A stretch of DNA of 64,000 nt, taken from assembly GCA_017744915.1 (NCBI GenBank), contig JAGIAH010000005.1:186001-250000 (forward strand), written 5' to 3'. This document shows, one piece after another, positions 28,298-37,161 of this stretch. Made by a program: the position numbers and the translations under genes. The stretch comes from Agrobacterium tumefaciens (lineage in GTDB: Bacteria > Pseudomonadota > Alphaproteobacteria > Rhizobiales > Rhizobiaceae). Within the stretch, counting starts at the first letter, position 1. Each line of letters starts with the position of its first letter. The notes beneath the pieces are model-generated. The model was not told the DNA's origin, made no database searches, and saw only the letters and a list, made by a program, of their open reading frames with translations.

Positions 28298-30037
28298 ATG
28301 CCCGAGAATGAGCTTCCCAGATACCTGCCCGATATGTTCGCCGCACCTGAAAAGGAATGCGACGTGGTGATGAAGGGCGGCATCACCTCCGGTGTCGTTT
28401 ATCCCTATGCCGTCCTTGAACTGGCGCGCCGCTATCGCTTCCGCTCGATAGGCGGCACGTCGGCCGGGGCGATTGCCGCGGCTTTCGCGGCGGCGGCGGA
28501 ATATTCGCGCACCGTCAGAGGCGATCCGGAAGGATTTACCCGCCTGCAGGCCCATTGCGATACGATACCCCAAATCCTGGGCACGCTTTTCCAGCCGGAT
28601 CGCCGTTTTCGCCCGCTGATGCAATATCTGCTGTGGGCACAGGCCGGCGGCTGGCCGGGCAAGGTGCTGGGCCTGCCCTTGGCTTTTCCGCTGGCCTCGA
28701 TAGCGGGCATCGCAATTGGCGCCGGTGCGTTGTGGGCGATGGGCGGAGGTTGCGCCGGGTCAATTCTCGGCGGGCTGGTGGGGCTGTTGATTGGAATTAT
28801 CGCCCAGATCGCCTGGCTGGTTTTCCACCGGTTGCCACAGGAAGGATTCGGCTTCTGTTCGGGATTGACGGTTCCCGGCACGGGTGCGCCGGGCCTGACG
28901 GAGTGGCTTCATGCGTCGATCCAGGACATTGCTTTCGGCAGCGAAGCCGCGACGGCGCCGCCGCTCACCTTTGGTGATCTGGCAGGCGACGATCCGGAAA
29001 AGCCGCGCATAAACCTGAAGATGGTCACGACGAATCTGTCGATGCGGCGGCCCCACACGCTTCCCACCACGAACCTCGTGGTGGCTTATGAGCCCAAAGA
29101 ATGGAGCAAGCTCTTTCCGGCTGCCGTGATGGACTGGCTGAAGCAGATCGCGACACCCGGAGGCCGCTTTCCCGAGCTCAGGGCTTTCCCGGAGCCCGCC
29201 CAGTTGCCGATCATCGTCGCCACACGCATGAGCCTCAGCTTTCCGGTGCTGTTCAAGGCCATTCCGGCCTATACCAATGACCACGGCACGCTCGACATAT
29301 TGCGGCGTATCGATAGCAAGGGGCCGCCCGTCATCAAGGCGAAAATCTGGTTCTCGGATGGCGGGATCAGCAGCAACTTCCCGATCCACCTTTTCGATGC
29401 CCTGCTGCCATCCCGTCCCACCTTCGCGCTCAGCCTCGACGAGCTGCCGAAATCCGTCGCCAGCAACAGCAGGCGCGTTACGATTCCGCAGGCAGCCGGT
29501 GAAGGAATAGGCGTGCCCGTTCACAAGATGGAGAAAATGAGCGGTTTCCTCGGAAGCATCCTCAGTTCGGCGAAGGACTGGCAGGACCAATCCCTCGCCA
29601 CCATGCCGGGGCAGAGAGAGCGCATCGCGCGCGTCTTCCTCACCCCGGAGGAAGGCGGGCTGAACCTGACCATGCCGCCGGAGCGCTCGGCGAAACTGAT
29701 GAGCTACGGCCTTGAGGTCGGGTCACTCTTTGCCAATGGCGCGCTGGATTTTGACGAGCATCGCTGGCGACGTGCGCTGGTTGCCTATGACCGGCTGGAA
29801 GACGCGGTGTTAGCGACCGAGCGCGTCTGGAACGACGGCAAATACGAAGAATGGCTGACCGACTACATCGACAACATCAAAAGCTATCAATCCGTGACCA
29901 AGAGCGACCGGGAAAAACTGATCGCCCGGATTGCCGCCTTTGCCGCCCTGTCGCAGAATTTCTCTCCGGCAATTGTCGGTAAGCGCCGGAAATTTCCAAA
30001 TCCAATCGGCCGCTTGCGAATCGGGCCTGAAACCTGA
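28298..30037 (+). CDS. Patatin-like phospholipase with inserted membrane segment
   Basis: The 579-residue protein has a patatin lipase core: oxyanion loop GGITSGVVYP (residues 27-36), nucleophile elbow GTSAG (Ser55) and catalytic aspartate in FSDGGISSNFP (Asp354). A strongly hydrophobic glycine-rich stretch at residues 121-177 lies between Ser55 and Asp354 and probably spans or enters the membrane. Patatin family enzymes cleave acyl esters of phospholipids; the substrate here is unknown. ATG 28298 is preceded by GGGGGAG; a GTG at 28283 is in frame upstream. It is a single gene, with no cyclic-nucleotide synthase nearby to suggest a phage-defence role. Confidence 0.87.
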   Translation: MPENELPRYLPDMFAAPEKECDVVMKGGITSGVVYPYAVLELARRYRFRSIGGTSAGAIAAAFAAAAEYSRTVRGDPEGFTRLQAHCDTIPQILGTLFQPDRRFRPLMQYLLWAQAGGWPGKVLGLPLAFPLASIAGIAIGAGALWAMGGGCAGSILGGLVGLLIGIIAQIAWLVFHRLPQEGFGFCSGLTVPGTGAPGLTEWLHASIQDIAFGSEAATAPPLTFGDLAGDDPEKPRINLKMVTTNLSMRRPHTLPTTNLVVAYEPKEWSKLFPAAVMDWLKQIATPGGRFPELRAFPEPAQLPIIVATRMSLSFPVLFKAIPAYTNDHGTLDILRRIDSKGPPVIKAKIWFSDGGISSNFPIHLFDALLPSRPTFALSLDELPKSVASNSRRVTIPQAAGEGIGVPVHKMEKMSGFLGSILSSAKDWQDQSLATMPGQRERIARVFLTPEEGGLNLTMPPERSAKLMSYGLEVGSLFANGALDFDEHRWRRALVAYDRLEDAVLATERVWNDGKYEEWLTDYIDNIKSYQSVTKSDREKLIARIAAFAALSQNFSPAIVGKRRKFPNPIGRLRIGPET

Positions 30038-30092
30038 CCAGTTCGGAGGATGAAGCCCTGCAACGGCTTCGGGAGCAAACGGTCCGCGCTTC

Positions 30093-31022
30093 TTAGTGTC
30101 CCGGCGCCTTTTCCTTCGCACCCGGTTCTTCCGCCGGGGCATTTTCGCCAGCCGGCTTTTCCTCCGCCGCCTGCGCGGTGGTCGAGCCTTTTCCGAAGAT
30201 CAGCGATTTCAGATAGGACAGGCTGAAGATGCTGCCGCCATCGGCCTCCGGCGTCGAGGTCAGGAGTTCATCGGCGGCAGGTTCGCCATGGGCCTGTGGA
30301 GATGGGGGGTCGCCATGGGCTCCGCCCTCATCTTTCTCCACCGGCGTGGAACCGTGGTCGCCGCCAGCTTCACCCTTGCTTTCGCCATGAGCAGCCGCAC
30401 CTTTGGCGGCCTTGCCGTCATGGCCTTCAGCGCCGGCTTCCGAAGCAGGCGCCTCGCAATCGGCGGAATCGCTGAGGCTTGCCGCCATGGTTTCGGTGTC
30501 TTCGAGCGGCAGATCGATGCGCAGCCCGTAAAACTGGCCGCTGCCATTGGCCGCGCCATCGTAATAAAAGGCGGAATAACGCCGGGCTTCGGCCCCCTCG
30601 GGAATCTTGGCGGGATCCGGGATGAAGACGACCTGTGCGGCAATCGCCCGGCCGCGCATTTCCGAGCGCAATTGCGGGCCGTTCTTGTCCAGCACAGAAA
30701 CCTGAACCAGATCGGGTTTCTGCCTGTCGTAAACCGCCCTGGCGACGCGCAGCGCGGTCTTCAGCCGTTCCGTGCCGTTGCCACCTTCGGTGCGGATGAA
30801 TTTGCGCACCCATAATGCGCCGTTCTTGCGGATATTAACCGTCTGGACTGCGTCGCAGGAAAGCCCGTTGGTGGAAGCATAGGATGGGCCAAGCAGCCGC
30901 TCGCTGCCGATGAACACGGCAGCAGAGCCGGTCGCGCCCGCCAAAAGCAGGATCCCGCCTCCAATCATAACGAGCTTGCGCGAAAACCGCATTCGTCCGA
31001 ATACAGCTTTCACCCGCAACAT
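30093..31022 (-). CDS. Uncharacterised membrane-anchored protein with His/acidic-rich tail
   Basis: About 309 residues, family not recognised. After a short basic N-terminus one membrane helix (VMIGGGILLLAGATGSAAVFI) anchors a periplasmic domain with a conserved-looking fold (SVLDKNGPQLRSEMRGRAIA, RRYSAFYYDG). The last third is low-complexity, rich in Gly, Ala, Asp, Glu and His (repeated AHGE, GDHG, GAHGD), which could bind divalent metals. Start codon uncertain: ATG 31022 or ATG 30992; the frame stays open to 31097. It is divergent from the manganese transporter genes, so a link to metal homeostasis is possible but unproven. Confidence 0.72.
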   Translation of the reverse strand: MLRVKAVFGRMRFSRKLVMIGGGILLLAGATGSAAVFIGSERLLGPSYASTNGLSCDAVQTVNIRKNGALWVRKFIRTEGGNGTERLKTALRVARAVYDRQKPDLVQVSVLDKNGPQLRSEMRGRAIAAQVVFIPDPAKIPEGAEARRYSAFYYDGAANGSGQFYGLRIDLPLEDTETMAASLSDSADCEAPASEAGAEGHDGKAAKGAAAHGESKGEAGGDHGSTPVEKDEGGAHGDPPSPQAHGEPAADELLTSTPEADGGSIFSLSYLKSLIFGKGSTTAQAAEEKPAGENAPAEEPGAKEKAPGH

Positions 31023-31220
31023 CCTGACATCAAGTACCCCGCCTATCGCCCTCACCCCAAAACGTGGCTCGAAGGATGAGGAACACACGTGGGACAAGCT
31101 CCGGACGTCGCTGTCCGAGCCTTGCGATAGTGCCGCTTTCTCATTGAAAAAAGTTTAATCCAACCGGCGCGGCGCCGGCAAAAACGCACCATTTTCAGAC
31201 ATTCGTGAAATTGCACTAAT

Positions 31221-31237
31221 TTGCGAATGATTTGCAA
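31221..31237. promoter_or_regulatory. Mur/Fur-like box 1 upstream of sitA
   Basis: TTGCGAATGATTTGCAA is a near-palindrome resembling the Mur-responsive sequences known upstream of rhizobial sitABCD. A TTGACA -35-like hexamer begins six bases downstream at 31243. Confidence 0.72.
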
Positions 31238-31272
31238 TAGCGTTGACAAGTGTGATTTTATAACGGATGGTA

Positions 31273-31289
31273 TTGCGAATTAGTCGCAA
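31273..31289. promoter_or_regulatory. Mur/Fur-like box 2 upstream of sitA
   Basis: TTGCGAATTAGTCGCAA is a second near-palindrome sharing TTGCGAAT with box 1, 52 bases further on and about 20 bases before the sitA start. Paired Mur boxes flanking the promoter would repress sitABCD when manganese is plentiful. Confidence 0.72.
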
Positions 31290-31307
31290 CAAAATCTGGT
31301 GAGCCCC

Positions 31308-32198
31308 GTGAACTTTCAAAAAATCCGGCATGCTGTTTTCGCCTTTTCGCTTCTTCTCCCCGGCGCGGCCCTCGCGCAGGAAAAACCGACGGTCGTAACC
31401 ACCTTCACCATCATCGCCGATATGGCGCGCAACGTTGCGGGCGATGCGGCCAATGTGGAAAGCATCACCAAGCCCGGCGCCGAAATTCACAACTACCAGC
31501 CGACACCCCGCGATATTCTGAAGGCCCGCAAGGCCGATCTGGTGCTGCGCAATGGACTCAATCTGGAATTGTGGTTCGAGAAGTTCCTGGCCAACCTTTC
31601 CGGCGTGCCGAGCGTGACGGTGAGCGAGGGCGTGGAACCCATGGCCATCAGCGGTGGCGCCTATCAGGGAAAACCCAATCCGCACGCCTGGATGTCGCCG
31701 GATAACGCATTGATCTATGTGGAAAATATCCGCAAGGGTCTTGCCGAAATCGACCCCACCCATGCCGATGTCTACGCCGCCAATGCCAAGGCTTATTCGG
31801 ACAAGATCAAGGCCACCGTGCAGCCGATCCGCGACACGCTTTCCGTTCTTCCCGAAGACAAGCGCTGGTTGGTGACGAGTGAAGGCGCCTTTTCTTATCT
31901 CGCCCGCGATTTCGGCTTGAAGGAACTGTTCCTGTGGCCGGTCAATGCCGACAGCCAGGGAACGCCCCAGCAGGTGCGCGGCGTGATCGACGCCATGCGC
32001 GAACACAATATCCAGGTCATCTTCAGCGAAAGCACGGTTTCCGCCGATCCCGCCCAGCAGGTGGCCAAGGAAACCGGCGCGGCCTATGGCGGCATCCTCT
32101 ATGTGGATTCGCTGAGCGAAGCGGACGGCCCGGTTCCGACCTATCTGGACCTTCTGCGCGTGACGAGCGAAACCATCGCCAAGGGACTGTCTTCATGA
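31308..32198 (+). CDS. sitA: Manganese ABC transporter substrate-binding protein
   Basis: The roughly 296-residue periplasmic protein is a cluster A-I metal-binding receptor (SitA/MntC/ZnuA family). It has a signal peptide ending GAALAQ and the expected metal ligands: His in EIHNYQPTP, His in PNPHAWMS, Glu in FSESTV and Asp in [10 protein letters not shown]. There is no histidine-rich loop as in ZnuA, which favours Mn2+/Fe2+ over Zn2+. Start is GTG at 31308 or 31299; neither has a strong ribosome site. First gene of sitABCD behind two Mur-like boxes. Confidence 0.92.
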   Translation: MNFQKIRHAVFAFSLLLPGAALAQEKPTVVTTFTIIADMARNVAGDAANVESITKPGAEIHNYQPTPRDILKARKADLVLRNGLNLELWFEKFLANLSGVPSVTVSEGVEPMAISGGAYQGKPNPHAWMSPDNALIYVENIRKGLAEIDPTHADVYAANAKAYSDKIKATVQPIRDTLSVLPEDKRWLVTSEGAFSYLARDFGLKELFLWPVNADSQGTPQQVRGVIDAMREHNIQVIFSESTVSADPAQQVAKETGAAYGGILYVDSLSEADGPVPTYLDLLRVTSETIAKGLSS

Positions 32199-33103
32199 GA
32201 ATGGGCAGTAAAAAATCCGGCGGCGGCCTGACGGTTCAAAATGCGACAGTGACCTATCGAAACGGCCACACCGCATTAAGAAACGCCAGCTTTTCCATCC
32301 CCCGCGGAACGATCACTGCACTTGTCGGCGTCAATGGCGCCGGCAAGTCCACGATTTTCAAGGCGATCATGGGTTTTGTGCCGCTCGCCGCCGGTTCCGT
32401 CTCGATTTTCGATCTGCCGGTGAAGGAGGCGCTCCGGAAAAACCTCGTGGCTTATGTGCCGCAGGCCGAAGAAGTGGACTGGAGCTTTCCGGTGCTGGTG
32501 GAGGATGTGGTGATGATGGGCCGTTACGGCCACATGAATTTCCTGCGCATCCCTTCGAAACGCGATCACCAGATGGTGGAAGAAGCGCTGAAACGCGTCA
32601 ACATGCTCGATTATCGCAAACGCCAGATCGGCGAGCTTTCCGGCGGACAGAAGAAGCGGGTGTTTCTGGCCCGCGCGCTGGCGCAGGAAGGCCAGGTCAT
32701 CCTGCTGGACGAGCCTTTCACCGGTGTCGACGTGACGACGGAAGAGCAGATCGTAGCACTTCTGAAAGCGCTGCGGGATGAGGGCCGGGTCATGCTGGTT
32801 TCCACCCATAATCTCGGCAGCGTGCCGGAATTCTGTGACCGCGCCGTCTTCGTCAAGGGCACGGTTCTGGCATCGGGCAAGACGGCGGATACCTTCAACG
32901 AGGAAAACCTGCAAAAGGCCTTTGGCGGCAGCCTGCGCCACTTCGTGCTTGGCGGGGCCGACCTGCACAACGACGCCGATCCGCGCCGGGTAAAGGTCAT
33001 CACCGATGACGAGCGACCCTTCGTGATCTACGGCAAGAATGGCCAGAACGGGCGCAACCCCGAGGCTCCGAAGGAAAAACTCGATGATAAACAGCCTTCT
33101 TGA
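32195..33103 (+). CDS. sitB: Manganese ABC transporter ATP-binding protein
   Basis: The 302-residue ATPase has Walker A GVNGAGKS (residues 45-52), signature LSGGQKKR, Walker [13 protein letters not shown], and an H-loop (LVSTHNLG). Its start overlaps the sitA stop in an ATGA, and its end overlaps sitC by 20 bases. It powers metal import through SitCD. The extra C-terminal roughly 40 residues ([16 protein letters not shown]) are also seen in other rhizobial SitB proteins as far as I recall. Confidence 0.94.
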   Translation: MRMGSKKSGGGLTVQNATVTYRNGHTALRNASFSIPRGTITALVGVNGAGKSTIFKAIMGFVPLAAGSVSIFDLPVKEALRKNLVAYVPQAEEVDWSFPVLVEDVVMMGRYGHMNFLRIPSKRDHQMVEEALKRVNMLDYRKRQIGELSGGQKKRVFLARALAQEGQVILLDEPFTGVDVTTEEQIVALLKALRDEGRVMLVSTHNLGSVPEFCDRAVFVKGTVLASGKTADTFNEENLQKAFGGSLRHFVLGGADLHNDADPRRVKVITDDERPFVIYGKNGQNGRNPEAPKEKLDDKQPS

Positions 33104-33944
33104 GCCCTTTACCTATGGCTATATGCTGAACGCCATCTGGGTCAGCGCGCTGGTGGGGGGCGTCTGCGGGTTTCTCTCCGCCTATCTGATGCTGAAGGGC
33201 TGGTCGCTGATCGGCGATGCGCTTTCCCACGCCATCGTTCCGGGCGTGGCGGGCGCATATATGCTGGGCCTGCCCTTTTCGCTCGGTGCCTTCCTCTCCG
33301 GCGGGCTGGCGGCCGGCTCCATGCTGTTCCTGAACCAGAAGACAAGGCTGAAGGAAGACGCGATCATCGGGCTGATCTTCACCTCGTTTTTCGGGCTTGG
33401 CCTGTTCATGGTTTCGCTCTCGCCGACCTCGATCAATATCCAGACCATCGTGCTCGGCAATATTCTGGCGATCACCGCCGAAGACACCATCCAGCTGGCG
33501 CTGATCGGCGGCATCAGCCTTCTCGTGCTGGCGCTGAAATGGCGTGACTTCATGGTGGTGTTCTTCGATGAAAACCACGCCCGCACCGTGGGACTGAAGC
33601 CGGAAGTGCTGAAGGTGATCTTCTTCACCCTGCTCGCCGCCTCCACGGTTGCGGCGCTACAGACGGTCGGGGCCTTCCTCGTCGTCGCCATGGTCGTGAC
33701 GCCGGGCGCCACCGCCTATCTCCTGACCGACCGTTTCGAGCGGCTGATCCTGATGAGCCTCATCATCGGCGCGGCCACCAGCTTCGTCGGTGCCTATCTC
33801 AGCTATTTCCTCGATGGCGCGACCGGCGGCGTCATCGTCGTGCTGCAGACGGCGATCTTCCTTGCCGCCTTCGTCTTTGCACCCAAACACGGGCTTCTCG
33901 CTTCCAGAGCCAAGGCCCGCAAGGCGCTCGGAGAAACGCCATGA
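33084..33944 (+). CDS. sitC: Manganese ABC transporter permease
   Basis: The 286-residue ABC-3 family membrane protein has about eight helices and the typical block [23 protein letters not shown]. The ATG at 33084 (MINSLLEPF) lies inside the end of sitB; the upstream frame to 33039 is a shadow of sitB. It forms the membrane channel with SitD. Confidence 0.92.
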   Translation: MINSLLEPFTYGYMLNAIWVSALVGGVCGFLSAYLMLKGWSLIGDALSHAIVPGVAGAYMLGLPFSLGAFLSGGLAAGSMLFLNQKTRLKEDAIIGLIFTSFFGLGLFMVSLSPTSINIQTIVLGNILAITAEDTIQLALIGGISLLVLALKWRDFMVVFFDENHARTVGLKPEVLKVIFFTLLAASTVAALQTVGAFLVVAMVVTPGATAYLLTDRFERLILMSLIIGAATSFVGAYLSYFLDGATGGVIVVLQTAIFLAAFVFAPKHGLLASRAKARKALGETP

Positions 33945-34795
33945 GCGAATATTTCGAACTGGCGCTCCTGCCGTTCCAGCTGCCTTTCATGCAATATGCC
34001 TTCGTCATCACGCTGATGATCGCGGTGCCGATGGCGATGCTCTCCTGTCTCCTGGTGCTGAAGGGCTGGTCGCTGATGGGGGATGCCGTCTCCCATGCCG
34101 TGCTGCCCGGCGTGGTGGTGGCCTATATTGTCGGCATACCGCTCTCCATCGGCGCCTTCATCGCCGGCATGATCTGCGCGCTCGGCACCGGTTTCATCAA
34201 GGAAAACAGCCGCATCAAGGAAGATACGGTGCTCGGCATCGTCTTTTCCGGCATGTTCGGGCTGGGGCTGGTGCTTTATGTGAAGGTGCAGAGCGATGTG
34301 CATCTCGACCATATCCTCTTCGGCGACATGCTGGGCATTGCGCCGTCAGACATGCTGGAGACCGGCCTGATCGCGCTTTTCGCAACACTGTTCCTCGGCA
34401 TCCTGCGCAAGGACCTGCTGGTCAACGCCTTCGATGCGCAGCATGCAAAAGCCATCGGCCTGCCGGTGCGTGTCCTGCATTACGGCCTGCTGATGGTTCT
34501 GTCGCTTACGGTCGTCGGCGCGCTGAAGGCGGTGGGCATTATCCTCTCGGTCGCCATGCTGGTGGCGCCGGGCGCGATCGCCTTCCTGCTGACACGGCGC
34601 TTCTCCGCCATGCTGCTGGTGGCCATTGCGGTGGCGATCGGCTCATCGCTGGCGGGCATATGGCTGAGCTTCCTGATCGATAGCGCCCCTGCCCCCACCA
34701 TCGTGCTGTTCATGAGCCTTGCTTTCGTCGCAACCTTCATCCGCACCACCTGGAAAGCCCGCCAGATCGATGCTGCCGGTGAGACAGGCTTGTAA
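33941..34795 (+). CDS. sitD: Manganese ABC transporter permease
   Basis: The 284-residue ABC-3 permease is paralogous to SitC (shared LKGWSLMGDAVSHAVLPGVV and VGIILSVAMLVAPGAIAFLL). It overlaps the sitC stop codon by four bases (ATGA). Last gene of sitABCD; a weak stem with CCGAGCC/GGCTCGG arms follows at about 34850-34878 without a T-run. Confidence 0.92.
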   Translation: MSEYFELALLPFQLPFMQYAFVITLMIAVPMAMLSCLLVLKGWSLMGDAVSHAVLPGVVVAYIVGIPLSIGAFIAGMICALGTGFIKENSRIKEDTVLGIVFSGMFGLGLVLYVKVQSDVHLDHILFGDMLGIAPSDMLETGLIALFATLFLGILRKDLLVNAFDAQHAKAIGLPVRVLHYGLLMVLSLTVVGALKAVGIILSVAMLVAPGAIAFLLTRRFSAMLLVAIAVAIGSSLAGIWLSFLIDSAPAPTIVLFMSLAFVATFIRTTWKARQIDAAGETGL

Positions 34796-34904
34796 AAGAA
34801 CGATTTTTGCGGGCGAGTGGAACATTTTCGCCTTTTGCGCGTCATTTTACCGAGCCTGTCGCGGCGCGGCGGGCTCGGGATAATTACGCAAAAGGGGAAG
34901 CGCC

Positions 34905-35078
34905 ATGCTGAAATGGGCTCTTATTTTCTTTGTTATTTCTTTGATCGCAGGCGTATTCGGCTTTACCGGCATTTCCGCGGCGGCAGCGGGCGTGGCCCGC
35001 ATTCTGTTCTTCATCGCCGTGGTGATCTTCCTGGTCTTCCTCGTGCTTGCCCTGATGGCCGGAAGCGCGGTCGTCTGA
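34905..35078 (+). CDS. DUF1328 small membrane protein
   Basis: A 57-residue protein starting [20 protein letters not shown] with two hydrophobic helices joined by [12 protein letters not shown]. This is the pattern of the DUF1328/YtjA family, whose function is unknown and which is often stress-linked. AGGGGAAG lies just before the ATG at 34905. It is followed by a bidirectional terminator. Confidence 0.88.
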   Translation: MLKWALIFFVISLIAGVFGFTGISAAAAGVARILFFIAVVIFLVFLVLALMAGSAVV

Positions 35079-35086
35079 ACGAAAAA

Positions 35087-35120
35087 GGCGACCGGGTTTT
35101 ACGCCGGTCGCCTCTCTTTT
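35087..35120. terminator. Bidirectional terminator between DUF1328 and SDR genes
   Basis: The stem GGCGACCGG/CCGGTCGCC is followed on the plus strand by TCTCTTTT and on the minus strand by TTTTTC, so it can end both converging transcripts. Confidence 0.85.
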
Positions 35121-35133
35121 CTCCTGCCGATAA

Positions 35134-35865
35134 TCAGGCCGTCCAGCCGCCATCGATCACATGGATCTGGCCGGTGGTGAAACCTGCTTCGTCCGAAGCG
35201 AGATAAGTCACGAGCGCCGCAATTTCCTCCGGCGTGGCGATGCGGCCCATCGGCTGGCGGGCGATGAAGTCGGCCAATGCCTGCTCGTAATTGCCGGTGG
35301 CGCGCAGGCGGTCATGCAGGGACGGGCTGTCGACCGTGCCTGGGCAGATGGCGTTGCAGCGAATGCCTTTGGTGACGAAATCGGCGGCGATCGCCTTGGT
35401 GAGACCCACCACGGCCGCCTTGGAAGCCGTATAGGCGAAGCGGTTCGGCACGCCCTTCACACTGGAAGCAACCGACGACATGTTGACGATCGCGCCCTTG
35501 CCCTTTTCCAGCATGCCGGGCAGGAAGGCGCGGCAGGTGCGGTACATGGCCTTGGCATTAAGATCGAAGGAGAAATCCCAGTCCTTCTCTTCACAGTCCA
35601 GAATGGTGCCGGCATGCACGAAACCGGCGCAGTTGAATAGCACGTCGGCATGGCCAATATCGGCGGCGAAATCCTTGACGCCATCGCCATCCAGCACGTT
35701 CAGAACCCGGGTTTCAGCGCCCTTGAGCGTCGAAAGCGCCTGCTCGTTGATATCGGTGGCGATGACACGCGCGCCGAGCGATACGAAACGCTCCGCCGTG
35801 GCCCGGCCGATACCCTGGCCGGCGGCGGTGATCACCACTGTCCGGCCGTTAAAATCCTGCACCAT
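35134..35865 (-). CDS. SDR-family NAD(P)-dependent dehydrogenase
   Basis: The 243-residue protein is a classical short-chain dehydrogenase: nucleotide motif TAAGQGIGRA, NCAG, the active Ser in NMSSVAS, and YTASK with the catalytic Tyr and Lys. It resembles the DHRS6/2-keto-3-deoxy-L-fuconate dehydrogenase subgroup, so a sugar-acid or hydroxy-acid substrate is likely but not shown. ATG 35865 has GGGAGG upstream. It is divergent from an IclR regulator that probably controls it. Confidence 0.88.
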   Translation of the reverse strand: MVQDFNGRTVVITAAGQGIGRATAERFVSLGARVIATDINEQALSTLKGAETRVLNVLDGDGVKDFAADIGHADVLFNCAGFVHAGTILDCEEKDWDFSFDLNAKAMYRTCRAFLPGMLEKGKGAIVNMSSVASSVKGVPNRFAYTASKAAVVGLTKAIAADFVTKGIRCNAICPGTVDSPSLHDRLRATGNYEQALADFIARQPMGRIATPEEIAALVTYLASDEAGFTTGQIHVIDGGWTA

Positions 35866-35923
35866 AAATAGCCTCCCGCTAAGGCGCACCCACCCTTTAT
35901 GGACGGGCCGCTAAATTTCGATG

Positions 35924-35971
35924 ATCTCAAATATGGATCGACAATTCATATGTAAACGCGGTATTCATATG
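35924..35971. promoter_or_regulatory. Repeated ATTCATATG motifs between the SDR and IclR genes
   Basis: ATTCATATG occurs at 35944-35952 and again at 35963-35971, 19 bases apart (about two helical turns). The first also pairs with an upstream ATATGGAT to make a near-palindrome. This is a candidate IclR operator overlapping the divergent promoters. Confidence 0.5.
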
Positions 35972-36067
35972 GCGTCAAGCAGACTTGCGCGGTTCGCCGG
36001 TCTCGGGCAAGCCTATTTTCAGGCCGCCCTCCTTACCGGCGACCATGTGAACCATCCTCGAGGCCAG

Positions 36068-36835
36068 ATGACCGACGACGACAGCGAAAGATACCGCGCC
36101 CCCGCCCTCGACAAGGGTCTGGACATTCTCGAACTTCTGGCCCGCACCGATGGCGGGCTGACGCAGATCGAGATCGCCAAATCCATCGGAAAGAGCCCGA
36201 ACGAACTTTACCGCATGCTGGACCGGCTGGTGCGCCGGGGTTACGTGCAGCGGCTTGATGGCGACCGTTTTTCGCTGACGCTGAAGATGTTCGGGCTGGC
36301 GCATTTCCACGCGCCGATCCGCCGGCTGGTCTCCTTCGCCGCACCGGTGATGCGCGATTTTTCCGCCAGCGCCGAACAGGCCTGCCATCTGGCGGTCTAT
36401 GACCGCGGCAGCGTCGCTGTCATCGCCCAGCAGGAATCCTCCACCTATTGGGCCATGTCCATGCGGGTGGGTGCGCAGATGAGCCTGTTCCACACCGGCT
36501 CCGGCCATGTGCTTCTGGCCTTCCAGACCGAGGCGCAGCGCGAGATCATGATCACCGAACAGGTGCGCGGCAGCGGAGAAACCGTGCCGCCGGGCCTTGC
36601 CGAACGGCTTTCGGAGGTTCGTAAAAACGGCCTCGAATCCATGGACAGCCTGCAAACCGCCGGCGTGCGCAATATTTCCGCCCCTGTTCTGACGCTTGAC
36701 GGCACGGCGCTCGCCGTCATCACCTGCCCCTATATCACACCGCTTGGCGGCAAGGCGCCGACGCGCGAGGCCTGCGAGGAGCTGATCCGCGAGGCGGCAA
36801 AGCACATTTCTGAAATCGTGACCGGAAGCGTCTGA
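36068..36835 (+). CDS. IclR-family transcriptional regulator
   Basis: The 255-residue protein has an N-terminal winged helix (LDKGLDILELLARTDGGLTQ then IEIAKSIGKSPNELYRMLDRL) and a C-terminal IclR effector domain. ATG 36068 gives the normal family length; the frame remains open to 35921, but that extension would run through the repeated ATTCATATG motifs. It probably senses a metabolite of the adjacent SDR's pathway and controls that gene. A hairpin follows the stop codon. Confidence 0.88.
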   Translation: MTDDDSERYRAPALDKGLDILELLARTDGGLTQIEIAKSIGKSPNELYRMLDRLVRRGYVQRLDGDRFSLTLKMFGLAHFHAPIRRLVSFAAPVMRDFSASAEQACHLAVYDRGSVAVIAQQESSTYWAMSMRVGAQMSLFHTGSGHVLLAFQTEAQREIMITEQVRGSGETVPPGLAERLSEVRKNGLESMDSLQTAGVRNISAPVLTLDGTALAVITCPYITPLGGKAPTREACEELIREAAKHISEIVTGSV

Positions 36836-36843
36836 ACAAAAAA

Positions 36844-36870
36844 ACGCGACCGGCAGGGACCCGATCGCGT
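36844..36870. terminator. Hairpin terminator after the IclR gene
   Basis: ACGCGA and TCGCGT arms, extended by CGG/CCG pairs, lie nine bases after the stop codon. The run of A before it makes it a better terminator for leftward transcripts; rightward it is followed by TTC only. Confidence 0.6.
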
Positions 36871-36961
36871 TTCAAGTGACTGGAGATTTATGTCTCGTAA
36901 ACGCGGGGGATGGCGGATGGTTCCCCTTTGAGATCGATGGCAAAACCCGGAAACCCCTCCT
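36871..36961. other. Intergenic sequence before family A copy 2
   Basis: Together with the repeat at 36962-37076 this makes a gap of about 300 bases between the IclR and tal genes. Nothing coding or structured is recognised in these 90 bases. Confidence 0.4.
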
Positions 36962-37076
36962 CCGTCATTCCGGCCTTGAGCCGGAATCCAGCCACGGCGC
37001 GTCTGCGCCGTGAGGAAAGTCTCAGGCGATCAAAGACTTGATCGCGCTGGACCCCGGATCAAGTCCGGGGTGACGG
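36962..37076. repeat. Intergenic palindromic element, family A copy 2
   Basis: The same unit order as 4224-4336: CATTCCGG hairpin, CCACGGCG/CGCCGTG, GCGATCAAAGACTTGATCGC, and CCCCGGATC...TCCGGGG, ending TGACGG. The two copies are about 80 percent alike by eye over 113 bases. Confidence 0.87.
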
Positions 37077-37161
37077 TGTACGGATACTCCGCTTTCGCCA
37101 AACAGCCGATTTTCCGGTCGTATCAGCGGCCCAGGGGAAGCACAATGTTCCCCTTTATTTG

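Noticed and set aside
28298..30037. Patatin gene as effector of a phage-defence system (CBASS CapV type)
   Set aside because: No cyclic oligonucleotide synthase or accessory defence gene is adjacent; neighbours are lysS and an unrelated membrane protein.
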